Assembly: GCA_930367205.1 (NCBI GenBank)
Contig: OV884013.1
Location: 119,637,827 to 119,701,826, forward strand
Length of the DNA stretch: 64,000 nucleotides
Origin: Acanthosoma haemorrhoidale
Taxonomy: Eukaryota; Arthropoda; Insecta; Hemiptera; Acanthosomatidae
Direction: 5' to 3'
Made by a program: the position numbers and the translations under genes. How positions within the stretch are numbered: the stretch's first letter is position 1; each line of letters opens with the position of its first letter. The notes below the pieces were generated by a model. It searched no databases and was not told where the DNA came from. It saw only the letters and a list, made by a program, of their open reading frames with translations. Positions 23,610-37,100 of this stretch are shown one piece after another.

Positions 23610-24385
23610 GTATTAGTTGCATTGCAGTGCCATCTGTTGAGAAAAAAGAGAACTAGCGCCAGCACAGGCAGGTAAGAGAGAGACAGAGATATTTAGAGAG
23701 AGAGGGAAGTATTTCACTAAATAAATTGGCATGCAGCACCATCTGTTGGTGAATAGTAAAACTAAACTGAAAAAAATCGACCTTTTAGTTGCACCTTGGC
23801 GCTATCTATTAAGTAGCGGAAGAACTAAAAACTAGTCGCCGCAAAATTATTAGTAAATAATTGACATGCAGCGCATTCTGTTGGCTGTCAGAGAAACTGA
23901 ACAGCAAAATTCGGCCTTTTCATTGCACCGTGGCGCTTTCTATTGAGCGGCGGAAGAACTAACCAGTCAGCTGGACCGCTATTTACCGTCAGAAAATTTT
24001 TCTTTAGTATCAGGTCTTCAGGATCTTGCAGGAGCTCACATCCCCAGTCAAGGGCAGTAGTTCTCCCGTCCCTCGACAGATAGCAGCACTGTACTGTCTG
24101 CAAGTTGTTAGCTCCTGCGGGATCCTGAAGACCTGATACTAAATGAAAATTTTCTGACCAGGTTCAGTGGGCCACCTGGACTAGTTAGTTCTTCCGCCGC
24201 TCAATAGAAAGCGGTACGGTGCAATAAAAAGGCAGAATTTTGCTGTTTAGTTCTGCTAACAGCCAACAGAATGCGCTGCATGCGAATTATTTATAAAAAA
24301 TATTTGGGCTTATTTTCAACTGTTTAGTTTCACCAACAAACAACAGATAGTGCTGCATGTCAATTTATATACGGAATTATTCTCC
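23610..24385. mobile_element. Large foldback element built from about 120-bp modules
   Basis: The left arm (about 23709-24038) and right arm (about 24100-24385) are inverted copies with a spacer of about 60 bases. Shared landmarks: TTTAGTATCAGGTCTTCAGG, TCTATTGAGCGGCGGAAG, GCATTCTGTTGGCTGT and GACATGCAGC. The left arm itself holds two direct modules (ATGCAGC..ATCTGTTGG, then TTGCACCTTGGCGCTATCTATT and GCGGAAGAAC), with a degraded third before it. No target duplication or transposase is seen. Confidence 0.85.
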
Positions 24386-27300
24386 TTCTCGCTCTAATTC
24401 CTTTAAATTGACTTAAGACCGCGAAATTTAAAATCAGGAGAATGAAATGCATCATTTAATCAGTTTTGTTTTATGTTATACGTAGTTTATGAAATAGGCT
24501 TTCAAATGTATAGGATGCAGTATTATAAATTTAAATATGAACTTTTGTTTTTATTGATCTTTTATGTGATTTACACCGTAACACTTGGAAGTTGATCTTA
24601 AATGTATCTATTATTGAAATATGAATTAAATATTGTTGTGTTTGATGTTTAATTAACTCAACCTACATATTTTATGCCATGAATCATTTACCTGAATTCG
24701 ATCCTTAAATCAGAAATGTTATCAGCTTTTCCTACTTAAAATGAGGCTTTACGCGCGAAGCATCAATTTAAATTTATTCACTTCTTCGTAAAATTTGAGT
24801 ATTCAAAACCCATTTTAAAGGGTTATGATAAGTAAATTTAAATTAGTACGGTGCTGATCTGTTACATCGTCTATAAAAGTTTTACTAATTATTAATAAGT
24901 TATTTTCATGTAAATAAATCATTGAAGTGCCCAGATTATGTTAACAAATAAAGATTGAATCAGTTTTTCATTGCTTAACTTTGTTTTTACTTACCGTCCT
25001 AATTATCCAAGCAATGTGTTTTATTTATTGTACTTATCATGATATTAAAATATGACCACACGTCCATTATTTATTCTAAAATATTTCTTAATGGAATGAT
25101 TTTTTTTTTCAAGTTTATAGATGGCACGACTTCCGTCACTTTTTTTTATCTCACACTTTAATTATTAAATTTTTTCCAATAACAATTACCGAGACAAAGA
25201 TTTCATTTTTTTTGTGACTAATAAAGTTCTTCATTATATAACATTTATGGCTTATTGTTATTGTTCAACCAGATAATCTACTGTTGATCAACACAAAATA
25301 CCTTTGTGAGAAGAAATTGGTACAGAGTATTGTATATAAATATCGGTAACTTGATGTGTAAAATTTTTTTTTTTAAATCTAATTGAATAGCTTATGATGA
25401 GCATGACAAATAATCAAGCTCAGGTCATTATTATTTGTCCTGAATTGGCATCTCATTAGTTCTTTTCATTAACATATAGTTAATTTGATGTTTAGTTCTC
25501 AGAGTGTTTATTATCAATATGTAAATTGTGTTTTTATAAACTATAATTACAGAAAGTTAATATATTGTTATTGAATTTGTTTTTGTAACTTCAACTCTAT
25601 GCAGGACTTACCTAGAGCATGATATTCTGTACTGTAGTTCAAATGTATGCCCCGATAGTGATTCAAAAAGAAGCAGCTGCATGTCAAGGTTCATAATTAA
25701 TTAATAACTTAGTAATGAAAAAAAAATTGTTAGCTGGCAAATTTAATTCATTTAGTGTTTTACAGAGAGAGAAATTTTTCATATTAATTTAATTTAATGC
25801 AAGACCCAACGGTAAATTAAAGCATGTTATAGTCAATCAATTACTTGAAAATTAAAAAAAACAACTAATTCTTATATTATTAAATATGGATTTCAAAATA
25901 AATTTCTCATCGTCCTGATTAATAATGTGTAATTTTTTTATATATATGATATTAAGCATGGTAGTTCCATTTGATGCCAAAAATAAATGTAATCCTATAA
26001 GAAACTAATTAGTGTCATTAACAAGTATATTGTTCATTACGTCATATTAAATATCTCGATGTTCTGATTAAGAATATGTTTATTGTATTGGGGCTTAGTG
26101 GACTATTTCCCGGTAGAGGCTGTTCTGCTGACTTCGCTGCTATCCGGCAGGTGGTACCGCAGTCGGAGCTGTCAAATTTTTTTTTTTTTGTTCGGTCCAA
26201 GCTTGGAATGGTTCCATCCGGAAGGCAGCAGCTCTATGACCAACAGATAGATAGAGGGGCCTTCATACAGTGTAGTGACTAGCACAACTGTTCGATGATA
26301 TTAAGTTTCTTAGCTAGAAAGTGAATTTATGTCAATTTTTTAACTTAAATAACATTTCTATTAACAATTTAAATATAATAGGATAGCGGGTTCTTATGGC
26401 TTAAGGATAGAAAGAAACAAATGACAAAGCAGGTAGGATACACAGGAGTGGATTCTGTTAATGACTGAATCATTAATTATTCTGTAATTTTTTACCTTGG
26501 AAATTCACTTAGATTTAAATAATCCCCCCCCCACTGTTTAAGACAAAAATCTGCCATAGTATTTTAGAAACATCCATATATTACAAATTTACAAGTAAAA
26601 ATATATAAAATTTCAAAAAGACAAAACTAAATATATACTGGTACATATTATTAACATTTTTAACTTTCTTTAAACTGTTTAATTAAACAAAGATAATAAA
26701 GAGCTCTGCTCTGATAATTTCATTAATACTAATTGCTCCCAAAAATATTCGGTTTCATACAAGATTGATCAGCTGACAGACAACGCCTTTCCATTTAGTT
26801 ACAGTTATATGTCAGTTGAGTACATTGAGTCAATAAGTACACAGTGGATCAAAACTTAACATATATTACATTGTCATATCATTCACCTACAAGAAAAGTG
26901 ACACAACTCCAAAAAATTCCAATAATAGGTCTGACTTAGGCGTGCTTTGCCGCAGGAAGTGTCGTAAGAGTAGTTGTCTGTGTTCTGTGATGTATCATAT
27001 AACATTTCCACCACACAATATGTGGTACGATGGGACTTTAAAGGATTTTATTTTACTTCATTGTCGAATTAAGTATTTTTGAGTTATGGCACTTTTCTTG
27101 CTAGAGACATAATATAATTATAATCATACAAAATGTAAAAAAATAAACATTAAATATGAATTTTTGGATAAAATATATGGAAGAATGATAAAATACTTTC
27201 AAAATTTATCAGTCTCCTTCTTTAAAAAACTATACCTTTTGACAAAATATTTAAATATGTTTAAAAAAACAAAAATAAAAAAGTTAAACTTATCTATTGT

Positions 27301-28255
27301 TCAATAAATTAATTAAATAACCGACATAAGGTTGTCATAAGAAAAGAATACATTTCTCAAAGAGTGAAAAAAACAATCACAGTTTTCTGTTGATTTTCAC
27401 TATAAATCATTGAAGTGGCCTTAACGCTACTAGTAATGTAACATTTTTAACATCACGTTTATAAATATTTGTAAGAATTTAAAATTTCTTTTAAGATAAA
27501 AGTAACCACAAGTTTCATAAGACTGCAGACGGCGGCATCCCGCAATGAGCTTCAAATAAAGCAGAGATAACGATGCTTTTAACAAACTTGCTGAAGAAAA
27601 TTTACCTTTTTCATATGTACCTGTACTGTAATAGCACAGGTACGATACCTTATTGAAAAAATTCTTGATGTTAGTTGTTAAGAGGACGGATAACTGAGAA
27701 GCTTTGAGCTGGAAACAGATTAATAAAAAAAAAAATTAATTGTGAAGTAAAACATATAACTTTATTTTTAAAAAATGTAACATTATAGTGATATTTTTTG
27801 TTTCAGTAATAAATAATTAGATAAATTAAAGGTTCATTTTAATAGAAAAGAAGTTTTATCAGGCCCACTATTTCACTATGAATTCAAAAATATAATAATT
27901 TTATACGAAGTGATCTTAATTAAAGATGTTCACACTCATGTAGGCTATGGATTGTTTTAGGAAGGAAGTTAGGCAGTTGCTATAATCGTCGACTATTATA
28001 TCAAAGTATCAGAGGATTTACGTGAAATCTCTTACGATTCATTCTTTGTGGAGAGAGAAGAATAGGGCTACCCTAACTCAGATTTTTGTGTGGCCTAGCT
28101 TTGAGAATGGCATTGTGTATTGGCGAAAGCCCTCGGTGTTTTTAAAATAAAATAGATAGGGAGACAAGAGAAAAGAGATTTTTTTTTTAAATTTCATTAT
28201 AGATATCACCTTGCTGTCAGAATTACAAAATTACCACAATTTTTGCCTGCTGCTA
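24386..28255. other. AT-rich spacer without recognised gene
   Basis: Mostly low-complexity A/T. A patch at 26076-26290 is GC-richer and has a 206-base open frame with no recognisable motif; it is probably old repeat sequence. Confidence 0.35.
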
Positions 28256-28930
28256 ACAAATACAGGCTCTTTCCATGAATATATGCAAGATTTTAGGTTT
28301 TGAACGTCTGGCTTGAATGTTATCCTTAATTCCTTGCACTGTTTGAGGTTTATTTACCTAAACCCGTCCTTTCCAGGAACCGCAAATAAAAAAGCCTGGT
28401 GCCGTCAAATCAGGTAAACCCAGAGGGCAAACAAATTCAGCAAAATAATATTTTAAAATTATTCATTCACCATTAATTTTTTCAAGAGTCGTCCTATCGT
28501 CACCTTGGCAGTGTTTCCATCATGTAACTTTTTAAATATAGCTAAAATGGGCCCCGCCACTCATTATGAAGTTGTTGTTATCTAATAGCGGCGCTGCTGA
28601 GTATCTTGCAGTAATACTACTTAGATCATTTGTACCTTATATAGAAACATTTTTAAATTCCTTTCAGATGAGAATCTTCTGAGCCGATGTCCGGCCAATG
28701 CCTAGCCGAGCAGCTTCCACCACCGCATCAGTAGGCACAGAATCTCTTCCAAGATGACCCTCAACTCATGACCTAATTCTTTCAAACATGCGGTTTCGAA
28801 TCATGTTATTTCTAGGAGATACAATGACATTAAACTGTTGCTGGTATTTTCTCTGAGTTTCGATAATTGATCTTTTACCGTAATAGAAAAACCCGATGAT
28901 TTTTACTCTAATCTTCAAGGGATGCTTGCT
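28256..28930 (-). pseudogene. Mariner-like transposase relic
   Basis: On the minus strand broken frames read PDLTAPGFFICGSWKGRV and VNKPQTVQGIKDNIQARR, equivalent to the last catalytic-Asp segment and C-terminus of a mariner transposase; QDGNTAK upstream corresponds to the QQDGA block. Stops and shifts are present and no terminal repeats were identified. It is a different subfamily from the 16275/57438/61252 elements. Confidence 0.7.
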
Positions 28931-29235
28931 CTTGAACAAGACATGACTTCTTCAAACCCTTCCGTCATTCAGTGCCCGCCACCCTATATCTTAAATGGTT
29001 TCTTAATGGACTCTAATTATTATTATACCTAAATATTTAGTTTAGAGTAACTAGTTGACGTTTTTAAACAAGCAGAAAATATAAACTTTTTTAAAATCGT
29101 ATGATTTTTATGTTTATTTCCTTTTATAATAATCCAGTATAACGTACACACATAGCTCAGCGAGAGAAGTAATTACCATTTGATGAAGTAAATTAGCACA
29201 TTTATAACTTGCTAAGAACCTCAACTGTAATGTGA

Positions 29236-32200
29236 TCAGTAATAAGCTCTCGAAGGATGACGGAAAAAATCAAAAAAATTAAATCCTGGGTTAAAATTAC
29301 TACTATTTCTTGATCGACTGTAATATCTAGCGCTTGGTTGTCTTCCATGAGTTATTCTATATCCTAAAAAAAAAAAACATATTAATATGGGCAGAAGGAA
29401 AAAGATAATGGCCAATTAGCCTCTAAAATAATCTTATATTTTATAGTATAGTAAGGACCAAAATTTGGCCATCATATCTGCCATTTTCAAGTTCTAAAAA
29501 AGATTTTAGTTCCTATTGTTTAAATTATGAAATTCGTTCTTAAATACACCATTCACATACTCTCAAGTCAAAATAAAATAAGTAATTTATACGAGCATTA
29601 CTATAACAATTTAGTGACCATAATGTGAGCGGCTCTGAAAAAATATTATGAAGGGAGAAATCCATCATGAATTGTTATTGTGTAAACAAATTTTTTGAAT
29701 TATATTATCAAAGAATTTTGAGCCTCATCCGTTCTTCTGAGAGACTAGAGGGTAACTATTTGTAACACTTAACCAATGCTAAAGATTATATTTTATAACT
29801 ATAACATATGTTATAACTTTTATTTAGTTATATATGTTATAACTAAAAAAATAAATAAATCTAAATAATTTTTATTCTAATAAAAATATTAGATTAGAAT
29901 TGACAGAAAAATAAACTTTTTGGACATTTTGGTTTGGGACTATTAACAATCTTTTTAAATACTATATTAGATTTGAACTGGCACAATTAGTTAGTAGTTT
30001 TTTTCAAAATTAGTACAGTCCTACAATTTAAAACTCGAACATATGAACTTGAGGGTAGTTCTCATTTATTTATGTTTTTAGTTATAAGATATAATCCTTA
30101 GCACTGGTTAAGTGTTACAAATAGTTACCCTCCAGTCTCTCAGAAGAACGGACGAGACGCAAAATTATCAGTAATATAATTTAAAATTTTTTTTTACACA
30201 ATAAGAATTTATGATGGATTTTTGCCTTCATATTTTTTTCTTTCGAGTCGCACACAAGATGGTCACTAAATTATGTTGTTAGCTTTGATAAAGTTCTCCC
30301 AAAGCCCAACAAGGTTTTTTTATTCCTTGTTCAAAGAAACGTTTTGGCTTTGAATCAATAAATTCGAGAAATGAAAATTTTATCTCATTTTCATTTTGTT
30401 TTTTAAAAATGCCTTAATTGCTCAGAAAAAATGGTAGTCAGTTGGCGACAAGTCAAGTGAATATGTAATGTGGTAAAAGTTCTATTTTCAGATCGCGTAA
30501 TTTAAAAAAAATTAACTGACAAACATTTCAACATAGTTTCTGGCAATTAGTGAGATCATTTGGCACCCATTGGCCTATTTTTCCCCAATAGCACCCACAC
30601 TTGGAATTTGTGGATTGGCCTATACTAAAGACTTTAATTCATCATCATCGAGCTTTGTTTCTGGCCTTCCACGAGATTCATTCTACAGACTTGTATTGCT
30701 GGATTGAAACCTAGAGAACCACTGATATACAGTTCTTTCACCAAAAGCCATATTGTTGTTTTTTGAAAGGCTTCGTAACCATTGTGTCCAAGTTTAAATT
30801 CATATAAGAATATAACTCGTAATTGCTTAAATTCCATTGATAGTAAAAAATTACAGAAACACTCAAACATATATCATGAAAATGAAAGAGAATTGTCTAG
30901 AGATTAATTTAATAGCCATAGTGTTAGTGTTATAAACCAGAAATGGATTCTTACTTTAATGATTTCATCAACATAAATAAATCTGACATTTCATCCCTTC
31001 CAAACCAATAATTAAAAAATAAACATTTTTCAATCTTATAGAGCGGGATATCAAATATATAATCTTAACATCCTGATTAATAATACATAATATGTGTTCG
31101 GGCTATACTGACCAATTCTTTTTGGGCAATCCAAGTTTTAAATAGAAGGGTACTACTTTGTATGGTAATAAAAAAATAAATATTTTCTTTTACTGGATAG
31201 CTTGTCAAATTAACGATCTAAACTTATTCATTAATTTAAATTATTTGTAAGAACTTTAATTATGAAAATTATGTTCACAAAATGTTATAAATTATTAATT
31301 AGGACAGCAAGATTTTTAATTTGATGCTAGTACAATAGGCTGAAAAAATATTTTTATGTTTATTATCAAGTAATTAATGACAATATTCATGTTTGATGGA
31401 CTTGGCAGTATTTTTAATAAAAAGTACGTAAAATTCTATTTCTTTACATTCGTCATCACAACATTACTGAATGACACATACAAAGAAATGAATACTAAGA
31501 CTAACTAACCAAATTACTGATGCAGTGCAATTGAGTAAATGTGCAAGTAAAAATAAACAAATTAACCAGTTAGTAGTTTTGTTTAAACAATATATTATTA
31601 ATCTACCTGTTACTTGATGAAGTACTGAATCGATAATGCCTCCAATAAACGTCTTGGTGTATAAAACACCTGCTAAAATTCCGGCAAAGTGCCCCATGAA
31701 AGATGCATTAGGTACAAGAACATGAATTGCAATTAATTCAACCCAGGTCGCATATTTTGTTGGTACAAGAAATCCATAAATGCGTCTGTGACCTCCTGAA
31801 TCTTCAACTGTAGTAATGAATTTTAATGCAAAAATTACCCCTATAAAAAAATATATATATATAATGATTATTGTAACATTTGATTGAGCCATTAAAATGA
31901 AATAAATTCATTGATAAAGAATTCCTTACCAGAAAATCCTATTGCACAACTTGACATAATATCTTCATCAGCAATCGTAGCTGCGCCTGCCCAAGCTAAA
32001 GCTACATACAATCCAGATGTCATCATTGTAATTATACCTAATAAAAGAGCGAAATTTGCAGATCCGTACTTGTACTCCAAAGTTCTACCTTTGACCAAGA
32101 ACGAAACCATGTTATAGTAAAGGTGCATGTCGTCTCCATGTTCAAAACTTGAAAAGATCAGGGCTCTGAAATCACGTTTCTCTAAAACTTTGTAACCGCT

Positions 32201-33611
32201 GATACAAACATCCCACTTATCCCATGGTACGTCTATAACGCCGATATAAAGGAGAACCTAAAAAATAATTAATAAATACTGTATTAAGAATAATAAATCA
32301 ATTTGAGAAAAAGCTGGTTATTACTTTTAGCTGTTAATAATATACATCCATCATGAAATAGCTTCTAAACTTTATACAAAACTAAAACCTGGCGAGACAT
32401 TGGAGGTAATCTATGCTATATTTTCCTTCGGGTAGTGTTCCTTTATAACTACCCGACCATACAATCAGTTTTGTTTTTTTCAAAAAAACAAAACAGAAAC
32501 CTTGTTTTCATGGATGTATCTGACTGTATTAGTCCTTTTTATTTTTTTTAATTTCTTGCAAGATAATTTATCTCAATGTAATGTCTTCTCTAATATTTAA
32601 TTTTTGTCTCTTCTAGAAATTTGTTTTATTTGATATCGATATTATTTAATCAAGGTCTGTTAAATAAGAGGGAAAGCAGGTAACAAGTACTGCCGGAATT
32701 ATCGTTGCATAAGAACACACTAAACTAAAATATGAAATTGTTGAAAAAAAAAATAATCAAAGATTACCTAACTATACTAAAGCTAAAAAAATTAATAATT
32801 AATAAAATTGAAAAAAAAAAAATCAATTTCTAAAACCACTTTGGTATATAAGACACAACACAATTTTTAAGCTATTTTAGATTACAAAAAATTTGTGACT
32901 TAAATCCTGATTAGTGCGGTAATATTACATTTTGGCTGATGACCATCCCCTGTAATCTGCTGGCCTGATTTCGAAGACGAGGGTTCGATTCCCGGATTTA
33001 TATGGGGGATGGGTCTTGTCCTGGTTGCGCCAGCAACAGAAAGCTAATTTTTAAGTGAATCCGGTAAAGATATTAAATGAAAATTAAGGTCGAGAGGCAA
33101 GTCTAGCACTAAATGCTCTACATAATAACTGCACAGACCTCATGAGGTGGATGTATTCAAGATTTTTTTCTATTTCAGTGTTATATCAACATAATTGTGA
33201 ATCTTTGACAAGCTTGTCACCACACTTTATCGGCTCGTTTGACTCGTCGAGTGGTGGCGGGTGTTCCTTCTAAATCATGCCAGGGAAGTTTAATTGTCAC
33301 TTTGCTGTCTACAATTCACCGATAACAAACAAAGTGGCAAGGATACTTATGAAGTCTCGTGGCAAGAAATGACCAGCTTGTAAATATTGTCACTGGCCAT
33401 TTGACCAGACTGGAAACCTTAGATATTAGGTCAATCAAACTCTCTAACGACAAACTGAATATAAGAAATTTGAATTGGCATATACCTGGCCAGCAATAGT
33501 TGCAAGAGTGACAGGAGGTATTGCATCATATCCGACAGACATCAGTTCTGCAACTAACATAATCACTCCGGCTTCTAAAAACCTGTTTCTTCTTTGATTA
33601 CTGGGCCTCAT
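29236..33611 (-). CDS. Rhbdd1: RHBDL4/RHBDD1-type rhomboid intramembrane protease, four exons
   Basis: Exons in transcript order: 33611-33486, 32257-31930, 31840-31607 and 29363-29236, all GT-AG and in phase, coding for 271 residues. RHBDL4 is an ER-membrane serine protease that cleaves unstable or ectodomain substrates for degradation. Family marks visible: HGDDMHLYYNMVSFL with the His/Asn of the oxyanion region, the catalytic Ser151 in GFSG and His202 in SFMGHFAG. The 51-residue gap between them equals that in human RHBDL4 (S144, H195). The exon 2/3 junction falls just after the catalytic Ser. The last exon gives GYRITHGRQPSARYY and stops at RHPSRAYY, so the tail is about 44 residues shorter than human and shows no ubiquitin-interacting or VCP-binding motif. 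AATAAA on this strand at 29118-29113 is a likely poly(A) signal. Intron 3 holds a palindrome and a mariner relic. Confidence 0.88.
29604..30280. mobile_element. Long palindromic (foldback/MITE-like) element
   Basis: Arms of about 230 bases (29604-29835 and 30055-30280) are inverted copies, sharing CCGTTCTTCTGAGAGACT, GGGTAACTATTTGTAACACT, ATTGTGTAAA and AATTTAGTGACCAT. The spacer is AT-rich. No coding content and no convincing target duplication. Lies in RHBDL4 intron 3. Confidence 0.85.
30300..30890 (-). pseudogene. Mariner transposase relic, internally deleted
   Basis: On the minus strand FLYEFKLGHNGYEAFQK matches the mariner N-terminal helix-turn-helix, followed after frame changes by ERTVYQWFSRFQS and SRGRPETKLDDDELK. 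Near 30300-30520 remnants of the mariner C-terminus remain. The catalytic middle is missing. It abuts the foldback element. Confidence 0.7.
32935..33175 (+). mobile_element. Candidate tRNA-derived SINE in RHBDL4 intron 1
   Basis: GGTTCGATTCC at 32982-32992 is a consensus Pol III B box, preceded by a tRNA-like TAATCTGCTGGCC segment. The body ends near CCTCATGAGGTGGATG. The rest does not fold as a usable tRNA by eye, so a SINE is more likely than a tRNA gene. Family unlike the one at 8481. Confidence 0.5.
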
Positions 33612-36600
33612 CTTGTCGATTTAAAAAACTAATAAGATAATTCAAAATATATTCAAGAACGGATTTCAACCCGCCAAAAGGAACGATAACCGCTCGTTAC
33701 CTCTCAAACGCTAGAAGCTTCTAGATGAAACGTTAAATTTCATAAATAAGAATAAGAATATTTTTTTGGGTATTTCAAGAAAAACTTTGCTTTGACGTTG
33801 AAAATTTTATTTTGAATTATCCCACCTTAAAAGGTTTAGCTGTCAAAATGAAATAAATGAAGATAGCCTAATTGAAACTTTTGTACAAAATAATCTTCGC
33901 CACTATTTGCTTTCTTTATCATATCTCATTTTTTTTTTTAATGAGTAGTTTGTGTTTACAAAACATTTAGTTTTCGGCGATGACAGGACGGAGACGTCTA
34001 TATATCAGTCGGCATTATGACACTTAAATTTTGGGCCGACTTAATCACTTATGTCCCCCAGTGCTCACTATTCTTTATAGGCGATTTTGAACAAGTAGGT
34101 TTCTTTTTTTACAATTAGCAATTATTTTCGTTCATTTTTAAAAGGAAAAGGCTCTACGAAATACAATCTGGAGACGGTCGGTTATCGTGGGTTTTCAAAA
34201 TATATTTAAAAAAAAAAAAAAAAGCATTTTTATTGATTCAATAATCTGTTTGTTATAAACAGTTGCAAAACTTGATTTATTTTTATGAATGTCATGTATT
34301 ATTATTGTTTTGTTACAATCACTTTGTTTTCTATGAAGACTTAGTCAATTGACATGTTGCAGGTATGTGTCACTCACAAAACACAACAATAATGACTCCT
34401 TGATGTATTTGAGGTAATGACCACCAGTTATTTCTTACAGTTTTGAGCAATCGAATAAGTAATGTATAAGTTTATAAGATAGTAGTGTTTAGTACATATT
34501 GTATGTTAGCAAGTTTGTTACTTTTAAATATAGTATTTTTTATATTGAGTAATGTTAATGAGTCGTTAACAGGCACGGATCCGATCTGGGGTTTAGTTAT
34601 CATCTTCAGTGCATGTTTCAGTTTGTAATGTTTCCATTTATTTATATATTATGTCGTTTATTTATATTCGTTGGTAGTATATATTTCTTGAAACCTTGAC
34701 ATTTAGCATGACAGCTCAGAATTTATACTTTGAAAAGCCGCACATGCCCGTATTTTCTAGTTGAATCATTGCACCAATTTTTAAAGATGGCTTGTTCTGA
34801 GATCAATTTTGTTTATTTATTGAGCGAGTTTCCATGTTGATGCCATATGATAGGAATTAGCACAGTTGTTAATGATATTAGGTAGATAGGCAAATTATAA
34901 TTAATGTATGTTTGTACTATTTCTGAATCAGGACATGGTATTCTTTGTTCCTCCATCATCTATGACATGAAATCTCCACGTGGCCTACCGAATTTCGATT
35001 TTTGTTTTCAAGGCAAATTCGCTTCTTTATTCAAGTATCTACTCAGTTTTATGAATTACCGTGACCATTTATGAAACTTGTACTAAACCCTTTAAGGAAT
35101 CTCAGGATGTTGTTTCTTAGTTTTATACATTCTTTGTTTTTGTATTTTAAATTTAAACAGTAAAAAGAAAAAAAATGAACAATAAAATAAAAGTGTGCAA
35201 AGTACCGCTTATTGTGGGGGGGGGATTATGGTGAGACAAATTACTTTTAGATCAGCTAGTATTTTTTATTCAATGTATCAATGAGTGCTTTGTCATTTCT
35301 AAAGAAGTTTTTAGTTCAGAAATTTAAGCCGGCTTAAATCTTTCATCGGACCTCCTCAAAATTATTTTATTTCATCATCTAAGCGTTTTCGATTAGACAC
35401 AATCTAGCATGTTCAGGCCTGCTAACAAAAGAAAAGTCTTTCCTTTGGGTACAAATGGGTTGGTTGCTTTTGTTACCAGGCCTCAAGCGGACAGATTTCA
35501 TCTGTTAAATAAAATCAATTATGAGGAGGTTTTAAAAAGATAATTGCTTATTATATTAATTATGAAATACAAATTCAATATAAATTATTACATAATAAAA
35601 TTATTTATTAACAATATGAATTGTCAGGGTACTTCCTGAATGCAGACAACTTGTTGTCTCAAGTGTACATTACTAGTTTAAATATAGAAAGTCTATAAAA
35701 TTTGTCGGCAAAGTTTAAACACAATATAACCAGATTAGATCAAATTATATGCCCCCCAGCCCCACTTCAACGAATAATCCTTACCTTAATGTGATTAACT
35801 AAGGCGACTACTAATAATGTTTATATTTACTAGCAGAGCGACAGGATAGTTGTCCTGTAACTATCATATCAACAGCTTTTCAACTCTGGCATTTTGCAGT
35901 ACAAAATGTCTTCGTTCTAATTGATGAGAGGCACCGACTTAGAAAAAGAAGAGGAAAGTTTTTTTTTCTTCATAGAAAAGGAATTTAATAAGTTAAAAAT
36001 GATTGATTGATTTCAGGTATGTAGCATGCCTGGTTTGCCAATAAACACTCAGTAATTCTATGCCAATTACACTATTTCTGCGGTTCTAAGCAAATTTAGA
36101 AAAAAAACATGAATAACTAATTGTTTAATTTCAATTTTTCTCTCGTTACTTGCTTTTGTAACAAAAGTGTTCAATCAGCAAATGTGCTGTGAAAATAATA
36201 TAGTAAAATTGGCAAGTTAATCATTTCAGAAGAAGAGCACCCAGCGGTGTGTGCCCTCATGTTATGAGTGTGTTAATAATTGACCGAAGATTTCTTATTC
36301 AGCTCCTTTTCGACCCTCTTTCTGTTATATGTGGTGGCGTAGGCATGTCGGAGGGTGTTTGGGCGATTGTGATTAAAACATTTATTATGTAGTCTTGTGT
36401 GTATTGAACGTACTTGTTTGTGCTCTGTGAAAACCTAACCTTGATCCTCGAGGACTGCTCTATTTTTGGCACCTAGCGGCTCTTGATGAGCAAGCGTTGT
36501 GTCTCTGGGTTTGAGTATTATGAAGTACAAGTCGGTATATGTTTGTATAAAATAATAAATAAAAGTGTATAAGCTTGGTTATATCAATTTAATAACCTTT

Positions 36601-37027
36601 GGCATCGCAATATTTGGGGGAAGATCTTAATCTATTTTAAGGATAAAAAGTTGAATTAATTTCTTTGTTTTGGTGTAATAAAAATAGTAAGTTAATCTTC
36701 ATTATTTTATTCCAAATGCCAGTGATAAGTATTGTTAACGAGTATATGGAAGGAAAAAATTCAAGTTAAAATAAAATTACTTCAATTATTGTGTTCATAA
36801 GTATCAAATCTTGTATTTATAATTATTAATGCAATTTTCGATGAATTTTGTAAAATTATTGATAAGTAGTTGGATTATAATAGCATAATAGCAGATTCAT
36901 CAAAATTAAAATGATGTTTGCCAATGTTGTCATTCAGCAGCTAATTCATTTTTTTTTCTTTTTTCATACTGCCATGAAAATTTGGAAAAATTTTAACTTG
37001 TTGTATATACTTAGGTGAGAGTGAGCG
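33612..37027. other. Divergent intergenic region, RHBDL4 / PKI
   Basis: The promoters of both genes should lie here. Runs of A and a poly(G) at 35215-35223 occur. A GC-richer patch at 36240-36540 could be a 5' untranslated exon, but nothing decides it. Confidence 0.35.
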
Positions 37028-37100
37028 ATGACAAAACCTACGAGTGGCGCATCGCGGCGTCCAAAACGACAAAAACAACAACGTTTTACAAAAAAATCAG
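37028..37100 (+). CDS. Candidate upstream exon of PKI with basic N-terminus
   Basis: ATG at 37028 opens 24 codons with a basic run (SRRPKRQKQQRFTKK) and ends TCAG before GTATTA. The leftover G joins the next exon at 41333 as (G)TT CTG AAA ATG CTG ACA GTA ATG, exactly the PKI frame with no stop. It would add 31 residues and make a 112-residue isoform. The exon is preceded by a possible acceptor (TATACTTAG). Support is phase, splice sites and higher GC than the surroundings; a chance phase match is one in three. Confidence 0.4.

Noticed and set aside
32982..32992. A true tRNA gene from the B box
   Set aside because: No convincing acceptor stem or full cloverleaf could be drawn; a SINE explains the B box better.
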